Below are positions 9,210 to 18,000 of a DNA stretch of 64,000 nt, piece by piece (the first letter of the stretch is position 1; the number at the start of each line of letters is the position of its first letter). The stretch is from Pandoraea commovens. Lineage in GTDB: Bacteria > Pseudomonadota > Gammaproteobacteria > Burkholderiales > Burkholderiaceae. Both the position numbers and the translations under genes were made by a program. The DNA is taken from NCBI RefSeq assembly GCF_902459615.1, contig NZ_CABPSA010000011.1, positions 62,001-126,000 on the forward strand. The letters run 5' to 3'. The notes below the pieces were generated by a model that saw only the letters and a list, made by a program, of their open reading frames with translations, had not been told where the DNA came from and ran no database searches.

Positions 9210-10112
9210 TCAGTCGTAAGCCTTCGTGATCGGATCCTTGAACATGGCGCGCATTTCAGCCGTCATCGGGTAGTTCATGTTCTGACCCTTCGGCGGCACC
9301 GGCTGCGTGAACCACTTGTTGTACAGCTTCTCCATTTCGCCCGACTTCTCCATGTCGGCGATGACCGTGTTCACGACCTTGGTGAACGCCGGATCGTCCT
9401 TGCGCATCATGCACGCATAGTTTTCGAACTGGAGGTTCGGGCCGACGACTTCGTAGCCCTTCGCCTCGTCGGCCGACAGGGCGGCACGCTGACCGTAGAG
9501 CAGCGGTTCGTCCATCACGAATGCGACAGCGCGGCCTTGCTTGACGGTCAGGAAGCCGTCCGAGTGTTCCTTCGTCTGGATCAGGTTGAAGCCGATTTCG
9601 CCCTTCTTGCCCGACAGAATGCGGTCAGCCGTGGTGCCGGCGGTCGTCGCGATGGTCTTGCCCTTGAGGCTGTTCAGGTCGGTAATGCCCGAACCCGTCT
9701 TGGCGATCATCTTGATCGAGTACAGGAAGATGTTGTGCGAGAAGCCGACTTGCTTGGCGCGATCGAACGTGTGAGTGGTCGAACCGCATTCCAGATCGAT
9801 CGTGCCGTTTTGCATCAGCACGATACGGTTTTGCGACGTGATCGGCGTTTCGGTGACCTTCAGATTCGGCATGTTCAGGTCTTTCTTAACCGCGTCGACG
9901 ATCTTAAGCGCGATTTCCTGCGAGTAGCCGATGGTCTTGCCGCTGTTGTCGGAGTACGAGAACGGAATCGACGATTCGCGCACGCCCAGTGCGATCACGC
10001 CGTTGTCCTTGATCTTCTTGAGCGTGCCAGTGAGTTCCTGTGCGCTCGCGGTGTGCGCGAACAGGGCGGCAGCAGCGCTGACGAGCAGCAGGGGAGCAAA
10101 CAGCTTCTTCAT
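9210..10112 (-). CDS. Glutamate/aspartate ABC transporter substrate-binding protein (GltI-like)
   Basis: This 300-residue periplasmic protein has a clear signal peptide (MKKLF, then a hydrophobic Ala/Leu-rich core, cleavage near HTASA/QELTG). The body matches family-3 solute-binding proteins of the glutamate/aspartate type: GVRESSIPFSYSD, IVLMQNGTIDLECGSTTHT and GTTADRILSG. The Met at 10112 is chosen because it starts the signal peptide; the frame upstream lacks one. No permease or ATPase gene is adjacent, so this is an orphan binding protein that must use components encoded elsewhere. It sits between a racemase and a D-amino-acid dehydrogenase. Confidence 0.9.
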   Translation of the reverse strand: MKKLFAPLLLVSAAAALFAHTASAQELTGTLKKIKDNGVIALGVRESSIPFSYSDNSGKTIGYSQEIALKIVDAVKKDLNMPNLKVTETPITSQNRIVLMQNGTIDLECGSTTHTFDRAKQVGFSHNIFLYSIKMIAKTGSGITDLNSLKGKTIATTAGTTADRILSGKKGEIGFNLIQTKEHSDGFLTVKQGRAVAFVMDEPLLYGQRAALSADEAKGYEVVGPNLQFENYACMMRKDDPAFTKVVNTVIADMEKSGEMEKLYNKWFTQPVPPKGQNMNYPMTAEMRAMFKDPITKAYD

Positions 10113-10297
10113 GGTCTCTTGTCCTATCGGAAGTGGTGGCACGGTGGTCCGTGCCGTTGGAATGTCAAAAGCCTCAAACACCGAAAACACAGATACAACC
10201 CGATACGTCCCCCATCGGTCCCCGTGGGAGTGATGCCGCAGCGCACTGGTGCACGAACGTGTTATCCGGCTGGCACGCTATGGTCCAGCCTCATCGC

Positions 10298-11554
10298 TCA
10301 TGCAGCCAGCCGGGCAAACCCTGCAAGATCGACGGCGGGACGCTTGCCGTCGATGGCGTCGGCGATGGCGCGTGCAGCCCCCATCGACAACGTGAAACCC
10401 AGTGCGCCGTGGCCGACGTTCAGCCACAGATTGCCCACCTTGTCCGCACGTCCGAGCACCGGTCGTCCGTGGGGCGTGGACGGGCGCATGCCGGTCCATT
10501 CCAGCGGCGCGGGCGTGCCGCGCAACGACGGGAACAAGCCGGTCGAGAGCGTGCGCAGCGCATCGATACGATGCTTGACGATGCGGTAGTCGTAGCCCAC
10601 CAGATCGGCGATCCCGGCCACGCGCAGATGCTCGCCAAGGCTCGCGTACACGACCTTGTTGTCGGCGTCCGTGACGGAGACCTGCGGGCGGGCGTCTGCC
10701 GGTGCGCCGCGATACGTCAGGCTGTAGCCCTTGAGCGGATACATCGACACCGGCTCGCCCACCGCGCGCAGCAGCGGCATGGCGGCCAGACCGTTGGCGA
10801 CGACGCAGGCATCGACCGGAATGTCGCCAGCGCGCGTGCGGACGGCCCGAACGGTGTTGCCGCGTACATCGAATCCCGTCACTTCGCGCTCGAACAGCAG
10901 CGTGCCGCGCTCATGAGCGCCGATCAGGCGCATCAGTTCCTTACACAGCATCTGGCAGTCGCCGGTGCCTTCGCCCGGCGTGTGGATGCCGCCCGCCAAC
11001 TCCCCGGCGATCTTGCTCAGCGCCGGTTCCAGCGTGACGCAGGTGGCCGCGTCGACGCGCCGTTGCGTGTAGCCCAGGCCATTGGCCATTTCAAGCGAAC
11101 GCTCTGCGGCAGCGAGCTTGCCGGCATCGCGATACACCACGAGCTTGCCGCTCAGGCGGTAGTCGAACGTCCCCGACGCCTGTGCCAGAAACTCCAGCAT
11201 CACCTCGCGGCTATGCAAGCCGAGCGAGAGCAGTCGCAGCGTCGAGCTGGCGTTCGCCTGCGCGTTGCAATGTTTGACGAAGGCCAGCGACCAGCGCCAG
11301 AAATCCGGATCGAGCGACGGCTTGATCCGCAGCGGCCCGGTGCTGGAGAACAGCAGCGAGGGCAGTTGCGAGAGCACACCGGGGGCGGCGAGGGGCGACA
11401 CATAGCCATAGCTCAGCTGACCGCCGTTGGCGAAGCTGGTCCCCAGACCGCCGTCGCGCGCCGCGTCGATCACTGTGACTTCGTGGCCTGCGCGAAGCAG
11501 CTGATACGCGCTGGCGAGGCCGACGATGCCCGCTCCGATAACTCCAATGTGCAT
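10298..11554 (-). CDS. dadA: D-amino-acid dehydrogenase (DadA-like flavoprotein)
   Basis: This 418-residue FAD-dependent oxidoreductase starts directly with the Rossmann motif GVIGAGIVGLASAYQLL and the acidic strand end VTVIDA. The segments GTSFANGGQLSYGYVSPLA and GNLWLNVGHGALGFTLSMG are hallmarks of DadA, the membrane-associated enzyme that oxidises D-amino acids (classically D-alanine) to 2-oxo acids, passing electrons to the respiratory chain. The ATG at 11554 removes a 19-residue extension and puts the FAD motif at the N-terminus as in the family. A LysR gene is divergent, 219 bp away, and is the likely regulator. Confidence 0.9.
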   Translation of the reverse strand: MHIGVIGAGIVGLASAYQLLRAGHEVTVIDAARDGGLGTSFANGGQLSYGYVSPLAAPGVLSQLPSLLFSSTGPLRIKPSLDPDFWRWSLAFVKHCNAQANASSTLRLLSLGLHSREVMLEFLAQASGTFDYRLSGKLVVYRDAGKLAAAERSLEMANGLGYTQRRVDAATCVTLEPALSKIAGELAGGIHTPGEGTGDCQMLCKELMRLIGAHERGTLLFEREVTGFDVRGNTVRAVRTRAGDIPVDACVVANGLAAMPLLRAVGEPVSMYPLKGYSLTYRGAPADARPQVSVTDADNKVVYASLGEHLRVAGIADLVGYDYRIVKHRIDALRTLSTGLFPSLRGTPAPLEWTGMRPSTPHGRPVLGRADKVGNLWLNVGHGALGFTLSMGAARAIADAIDGKRPAVDLAGFARLAA

Positions 11555-11773
11555 GACGATAGATAACGACAAAAAGCTGATGGAAAGCAAGGCGGGAAAA
11601 AATTGCGACACGCGGCGAGCGCCTCGTGGCAGGTCTTCTGCACAGCCTTTGCTACGCAGTGTAGAGGGAGAAAATTCGCTAACCTATGCGGTTTTGAGGC
11701 AGCATATGTCTTTTGGCTATAGGGTCGGCCGCGCCAGTGCGCAGGCGGGCGGGACACGGAGACGACGTCAGGC

Positions 11774-12733
11774 ATGAAATTGCGGCATATCGAGACCTTT
11801 CGCGCAGTCGTGCTGACCGGATCGGCCAGCGGCGCGGCGCAATTGCTCAACGTATCGCAACCGGTCGTCTCCCGTGTGTTGCAGCACGCGGAGCAGCAAC
11901 TCGGCTTCAAGCTGTTCGACCGGGTGAAAGGCCGCCTCGTGCCCACGGCCGAAGCACGCCGCCTGTATCCCGACGTCGAGCGCATCTTCAGCGATCTGGA
12001 GCGCCTGCGCACCACGTCGCGCAATCTGCGTCAGCACGGCGTGGGGCACCTGCGCATCGCGGTGACGCCGAGTCTCGCGCAGAGCCTGTTGCCCGCCGCC
12101 ATCGAGCGCATGCGGCGTGCGCATCCGGATGTCGTCTTCGAACTCATCACCCATCACACGAACGAGACCATCACCGCGATCCTCACGTCGTCGGTGGATG
12201 TCGGCATCGTTTCTGCGCCGCCGATGGCTGCCGGTATCGTGAGCCGTCCCGTAGCGCAGGGGCACATCGTGCTGGCCGTGCCCGCTGCGTGGCCGAAGCT
12301 CTCGCGGCGCGGGCCAGCCAGCGCCGACGCGCTTGCCGGGCGCGATCTCATCAAGCTGCACGACGACACGCCGCTCGGCGCGCTGATCAACGAGCGTCTG
12401 GATCAGACGGAACTGCTGCAGGATGCCGAAGTGATGGTGCAGACGTATTCGCTCGCGGCGGCGCTCGTCGAGCACGGCCTGGGATACGCGCTGCTCGACC
12501 AGTTCACGGCGGCGAGTGCGCATGTGCAGGCGCAGCGTTTGTATCGTGTCGCGCCGGCCATCGAGTTTCCTGTCGAGATGCTGCGCCCCGCACATGAGCC
12601 GGAATCGGTGCTTGCGGATACGCTGCGGCGGCATCTGGCGGACGTCGCCAACGAACTCAGCGAGCGCGCCGAAGCGTTATGCGAAGGGCGCGAGATCGTG
12701 CTCACACCGGCAGACGCGGCGCAGGAGAGCTGA
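11774..12733 (+). CDS. LysR-family transcriptional regulator
   Basis: This 319-residue protein has an N-terminal winged helix-turn-helix (LRHIETFRAVVLTGSASGAA, then LLNVSQPVVSRVLQHAEQQLG) and a C-terminal periplasmic-binding-protein-like effector domain (~90-300). It is divergent from the D-amino-acid dehydrogenase gene, the usual arrangement for LysR regulators and their target, so it probably controls dadA and perhaps the downstream binding-protein and racemase genes in response to an amino acid. The target and effector are inferred from position only. Confidence 0.9.
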   Translation: MKLRHIETFRAVVLTGSASGAAQLLNVSQPVVSRVLQHAEQQLGFKLFDRVKGRLVPTAEARRLYPDVERIFSDLERLRTTSRNLRQHGVGHLRIAVTPSLAQSLLPAAIERMRRAHPDVVFELITHHTNETITAILTSSVDVGIVSAPPMAAGIVSRPVAQGHIVLAVPAAWPKLSRRGPASADALAGRDLIKLHDDTPLGALINERLDQTELLQDAEVMVQTYSLAAALVEHGLGYALLDQFTAASAHVQAQRLYRVAPAIEFPVEMLRPAHEPESVLADTLRRHLADVANELSERAEALCEGREIVLTPADAAQES

Positions 12734-12750
12734 CTGGTTGAAGCTGACGG

Positions 12751-13362
12751 TCAGCGGCAACTCGGCTCGCTTTTCACTTCGTAATAGGTAAACGGTTGCG
12801 GCTGGAGCTTGTCGGCCAGCGACGGGTAGTTCGCCTGCACGAAACGTCGCGCGCCTGCCATGTCGAATTCGGTGCGCAGCCAGATCTTGCCGTCGTGATT
12901 GTCGAGGATCAGCGTGCCCGCGTAGACGACGTCGCCACGGTTGACTCGCACCGTCGGCACCTTGCGTCCCTTGCAGTAGCGAAAGCGATAGCTGTTATCC
13001 GCCGGGGTGAACTCCATCGGACCGAAGCGCTCGTTGCGCATGAGCGGTGAGACGCGCATGGCAATGTACCCGCGCGTGGGCGGATTGCTGTTGAGCGTGC
13101 GGGTGATCTTGCCGCCGATGATGCCGTTGACGGTCTGATTGAAGTCCGAGTAGGTCCACGGTCCCCAGGTGCTTTGCAGCGGCGTGTCGAGACCGACGAT
13201 GACGAGGGCATACTCGTCGAGCGTGTCTTCGGTGAGGGTGGGGTTGGGCGCAACGCCCTTGGTGCTGCACGCGGCCAGCCAGGTCAGTCCACCGGCCGCC
13301 AGCAGGATGAGCGCGAGACGCCGCGCCGCCGGGAAGCACAACAGGGTACGCATCGACCTCAT
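12751..13362 (-). CDS. Putative lipoprotein, unknown function
   Basis: This 203-residue protein has a lipoprotein signal: Arg-rich N-terminus, hydrophobic stretch, and lipobox LAAC with the lipidated Cys near residue 32. The mature part is soluble and rich in beta-type sequence (ALVIVGLDTPLQSTWGPW, YIAMRVSPLMRNERFGP). I do not recognise a functional domain; similar lipoproteins of about 200 residues occur in Burkholderia relatives. The start at 13362 has GAGGAG seven bases upstream. The gene is transcribed towards the LysR gene and lies downstream of the DEAD-box helicase gene, with a 46-bp gap. Confidence 0.75.
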   Translation of the reverse strand: MRSMRTLLCFPAARRLALILLAAGGLTWLAACSTKGVAPNPTLTEDTLDEYALVIVGLDTPLQSTWGPWTYSDFNQTVNGIIGGKITRTLNSNPPTRGYIAMRVSPLMRNERFGPMEFTPADNSYRFRYCKGRKVPTVRVNRGDVVYAGTLILDNHDGKIWLRTEFDMAGARRFVQANYPSLADKLQPQPFTYYEVKSEPSCR

Positions 13363-13408
13363 TGCAATCTCCTCGTGGCGCGTCGCGCTCAGGGGATGGA
13401 TCCGAAAA

Positions 13409-14830
13409 TTAATCCTGCAAGAATCTTACCTTGACCTTGCGGCCCTTCACACGGCCGTCGGACAGCTTGCGCAGCGCCACCGGGGCGATGTCCCGGTCTA
13501 CAGCAATATACGTGAAGTTTTCGAGCACGTTGATCTTGCCGATCTGCGCGGCGGCGAAACCGGCTTCGCCGGTTAGCGCGCCGAGCACGTCGCCCGGACG
13601 GATCTTGTCCTTCTTGCCGCCCAGCATCTGGATCGTCACCATCGGCGGCAGCAGATGTCCGCTACCCGTCGGCGTGAGCTCCGAGAGCTTGTGCCACTGG
13701 ACTTCCCCGCCCATCGCGGCTTCGATATTGCCCACGCGGCCCATCTCGTCCATCGTCGCCAGGCTGAACGCCCAGCCGTCTTCGTCGGCCCGGCCCGTGC
13801 GGCCGATGCGGTGCACGTAGACCTCGGGATCGGGCGTCACGTCCACATTGATGACGGCTTCGAGCTGCGCGATGTCCAGACCGCGTGCGGCGACGTCGGT
13901 CGCCACCAGCACGGAGCAACTGCGGTTGGCGAACTGGATCAGAACCATATCGCGTTCGCGTTGTTCCAGATCGCCGTGCAGCGTCAGGGCGTGGAAGCCC
14001 TCGGCGCGCAGCACGTCGGTCAGGTCGTTGCACTGTGCGCGGGTGTTGCAGAACGCAATCGTGCTGACCGGGCGGAAGTGATCGAGCAACTGTCCCACGG
14101 CGTGCAGACGTTCCTCGTCGCGCACTTCATAAAAGCGCTGGCGAATCTTGCTGGCGTCGTGCTTTTCTTCCAGACGGATCTCGCGCGGCGTCTTCAAGAA
14201 GCGTTGGGCGAGCTTGCCGATGCCTTCGGGGTAAGTGGCCGAGAACAGCAACGTCTGGCGCGAGGCGGGCGTTTGTTTCGCTACGGCGGCGATGTCGTCG
14301 AAAAAGCCCATGTCGAGCATGCGGTCGGCTTCGTCGAGCACCAGCGTCTTGATGCCGGTCAGCGAGAGCGTGCCGCGGTCGAGGTGATCCATGATGCGGC
14401 CCGGCGTGCCCACGATCACGTGGGCGCCGTGCGCGAGGCTTTCCGCTTGCGGACGGATCGGCGAGCCGCCGCACAGCGTCAGGACCTTGATGTTGTCCTC
14501 GGCGCGCGCGATACGGCGTACTTCCTGGGCGACTTGCTCGGCGAGTTCGCGCGTGGGGCAGAGCACGGCGGCCTGCACGGCGAAGTCGCGGGCGTCCACG
14601 CGCTGGAGCAGGCCCAGCGAGAAGGCGGCGGTCTTGCCGCTGCCGGTCTTGGCCTGCGCGATGATGTCGTGGCCGGCCAGCATGTCGGGGAGCGACGCCT
14701 GCTGGATGGGCGTCATCGAGGCGTAACCGAGCCGTGCGAGGTTCTCCTGCATGGCAGGCGAGAGCGGCAGGCTTGAGAAGGGAGTGGCGGGGGCGCTGTC
14801 AGTGCGCGAATCGGTGGCTTTTGAGTTCAT
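13409..14830 (-). CDS. dbpA: DEAD-box ATP-dependent RNA helicase DbpA
   Basis: In this 473-residue protein all helicase motifs are intact: Q motif (GYASMTPIQQASLP), Walker A AKTGSGKTAAF, PTRELAEQV, TPGRIMDHL, LDEADRMLDMG, FSATYP, ARGLDI and HRIGRTGR. The final ~75 residues (MVTIQMLGGKKDKIRPGDV, then GALTGEAGFAAAQIGKINV) match the DbpA C-terminal RNA-binding domain, which recognises hairpin 92 of 23S rRNA. This separates it from other DEAD proteins and implies a role in late 50S ribosome assembly. It is probably monocistronic or co-transcribed with the downstream lipoprotein gene. Confidence 0.92.
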   Translation of the reverse strand: MNSKATDSRTDSAPATPFSSLPLSPAMQENLARLGYASMTPIQQASLPDMLAGHDIIAQAKTGSGKTAAFSLGLLQRVDARDFAVQAAVLCPTRELAEQVAQEVRRIARAEDNIKVLTLCGGSPIRPQAESLAHGAHVIVGTPGRIMDHLDRGTLSLTGIKTLVLDEADRMLDMGFFDDIAAVAKQTPASRQTLLFSATYPEGIGKLAQRFLKTPREIRLEEKHDASKIRQRFYEVRDEERLHAVGQLLDHFRPVSTIAFCNTRAQCNDLTDVLRAEGFHALTLHGDLEQRERDMVLIQFANRSCSVLVATDVAARGLDIAQLEAVINVDVTPDPEVYVHRIGRTGRADEDGWAFSLATMDEMGRVGNIEAAMGGEVQWHKLSELTPTGSGHLLPPMVTIQMLGGKKDKIRPGDVLGALTGEAGFAAAQIGKINVLENFTYIAVDRDIAPVALRKLSDGRVKGRKVKVRFLQD

Positions 14831-15039
14831 GCGCGATTATACCGGTGGCGTGAGTGACGTCGGGGTGATCGGATGGCTCGGGCGGACCGGCTCAGCATAC
14901 CCGAACTCGGGAATCACGCCGTTGCCAGTCCGGGGCCGCCGGGCGTAGCATGGCCTTGCCTGTCCACAAGCCAGTGAATGGCCGGTAACTTATCCCTCGT
15001 TCGCCGGTCGAAGTCTCGTCCAATCCCGCAGAGGTGCCC

Positions 15040-18000
15040 ATGCCCGCGAATCCGGAAGAGAAGGTCCGCCAGCACATGGCGGAAGTCGTCGCGATGGCCC
15101 GTGAACGCGCGCCCGAAGTGGCGGCGCTCTTCGAGCCTTTCGTCCAGCAGTATTACGGTCTGGCCGACGCCGAGGATGTCGTCTCGCGCAGTGTCGCCGA
15201 TCTTTATGGCGCGGCGATGGCGCACTGGCAACTCGGCCAGAAGTTCGTCTCCGGCGAGCCGCGCATCCGTATCTACAACCCCACGCTCGATCAGCACGGC
15301 TGGCATTGCAGCCATACGGTCGTCGAAATCGTCAACGACGACATGCCGTTCCTCGTCGATTCGGTGACGATGGAGATCAACCGGCAGGGGCTGGCGCTGC
15401 ATTCGGCTTTCCACCCGGTCTATCGCATCCGGCGCGACGCGGCGGGCAAGCGCCTGAGCGTCGCACCCGGCAGCAGTCCGGCGGGCAAGGAGGGAGAGGA
15501 CGACGGCAGCCGCTTCGAATCGTATATCCACATCGAAGTCGACCGGTTCTCCGAGCCGGAGCGCATTCAGGCGCTGGTCGACGGGCTGCAACGCGTGCTC
15601 GGCGACGTGCGCGCCGCCGTGGATGACTGGCGCGCGATGCAGGCCGCCGCGCATGCGGCCATCGAATCCCTGACCGAGCGCGCCGCGCAGCAAGGCGTGG
15701 CGGCGCAGGAGCGCGCAGAGATCGACGAGGCGCAGGCGTTTCTGGACTGGATGCTTCAGCGTCACTTCACCTTTCTCGGCTATCGCGATTACGAACTGGT
15801 CGAGCGCGACGGCGAGCACTACCTGCAAGGCGTGCCGGGCACCGGCCTCGGCGTGCTGCGCGAATCGCGCCGCGACGCCAGCACGCCCGACGTCACGCGC
15901 CTGTCGCCCGGGGCCATCGGTATCGTGCAGGCCAGTGCCCCGATCTTCCTGACGAAGGCCAATTCGCGCGCCAGCGTTCACCGTCCCGGCTATCTCGATT
16001 ACGTGGGTGTAAAGCGCTTCGACGCGCAGGGCAAGGTCTGCGGCGAACGGCGTTTTCTGGGGTTGTACACCTCGACCGTCTATATGGTGCCGGCCGACGA
16101 AATTCCGCTGGTGCGCCGCAAAGTCGCCGAAGTGATCCGGCGCGCCGGGTTCCTGCCCAATGGTCATCTGGCCAAGACGCTTGAGACCATCCTCGAACAA
16201 TATCCGCGCGACGAACTGTTCCAGATCGACGTCGAGCAACTCGCCGACATCGCGCTGGGGATTTTGCGATTGCAGGAACGTCAGCGCACGCGACTCTTCG
16301 TGCGACGCGATCGCTTCGATCGCTACGTGTCGTGTCTCGTGTTCGTGCCACGCGAGAAATTCAACACCGATTTGCGCGTGCGGGTGCAGAATCTGCTGCT
16401 GGCGGCGTATCACGGCACTGGCGTCGAGTTCACGCCGCAACTCTCCGAGTCGATGCTCGCGCGGATTCAGATCACCGTGCGGACCGAGCCGGGGCACGTG
16501 CCGGAGGTCGACGTCAACGAGCTGGAAGCCCGCATCGTCGAGACCACGCGCCGCTGGCAGGACGACCTCTCCGACGCGCTGCGCGAGCAACTGGGCGAAG
16601 AACGCGGTACGCGCGCGTTACGACGCTACGCACAGGCATTCCCTGCGGGGTATCGAGAGGATTACGCTGCGCGCGTGGCCGTGCGCGACGTGGAGCTGAT
16701 CGAACCGCTACTGAACGCGCCGCAGCCCGCGCAAACCACGCCTTCCGGTAGCTCGGGCGCAACGCCGCTTGCCATGCAACTGTATCGTCCGCTGGAGGCT
16801 GCGCCCGGTACGCTGCGCTTCAAGATCTATCAGGCGGGCGAACCCATCGCGCTCTCACGCAGCCTGCCGATGCTCGAACACCTCGGCGTGCGGGTGAACG
16901 ACGAGCGGCCTTACCGGATCGAGCCGTCCGATACCGGCGTCGTGTGGATGCACGACTTCGGCATGACGAGTCTCGACGGGGCAGACGTCGATCTGGAGCA
17001 CGCCCGTGCGCGCTTCGAAGACGCCTTCGCACGTATCTGGGCGGGCGATGTCGAAAACGACGACCTCAACCGTCTCGTGCTGCAAGCTGGCCTGACGTGG
17101 CGCGAGGTGCGCATACTGCGGGCGTACGCAAAGTACATCCGCCAGGTCGGCTCGACCTTCAGCAATGCCTACATCGAGAATGCACTGACGGGGAACCCGT
17201 CGATTGCAGGCATGCTCGTGCGCCTGTTCCTCGCGCGCTTCGATCCTTCGTTGAGTGCGGAGGTCCGCGAGTCGCGTGCCGAGCAATTGCGTACGCAGAT
17301 ACACACGGCGCTGGAAGACGTCCCCAATCTCGACGAAGACCGCATCCTGCGTCAATTCCTCGGTGTTCTCGAAGCCACGCTGCGGACCAACTACTTCCAG
17401 ACGGCACAGGGCGGGAGTGGTGGAAGTGGTGGAAGGGGTGGGGGCGCGCAGAAGGCGTACCTGTCATTCAAGTTCGACCCGTCGAAGGTGCCGGGGCTGC
17501 CTGAGCCGAAGCCGATGTTCGAGATCTGGGTGTATTCGCCGCGCGTGGAGGGCGTGCACCTGCGCGGTGGACGCGTTGCGCGCGGCGGCCTGCGCTGGTC
17601 GGACCGCCGCGAAGACTTTCGCACCGAAGTGCTGGGGCTGGTGAAGGCGCAGATGGTCAAGAACACGGTCATCGTGCCGGTGGGGTCGAAGGGGGGCTTC
17701 GTCGTCAAGCAGCCGCCGTCGCCGGGAGACCGTGACGCTTACCTCGCCGAGGGCGTAGCGTGTTATCAGACATTCCTGCGCGGGCTACTGGATCTGACGG
17801 ATAACTACGTCGACGGGCAACTCGTGCCGCCGCCGCAAACCGTTCGTATCGATGGCGATGACCCGTATCTCGTGGTGGCCGCCGACAAGGGCACGGCGAC
17901 GTTCTCCGACTATGCGAACGCGATCTCCGCCGAGTACGGCTTCTGGCTGGGCGACGCGTTCGCCTCGGGCGGTTCCGTCGGTTACGACCACAAGAAGATG

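Noticed and set aside
8400-10589. 729-codon plus-strand frame opposite the racemase and binding-protein genes
   Set aside because: It spans two recognised genes on the other strand and their gap. It is an artefact of GC-rich codon usage.
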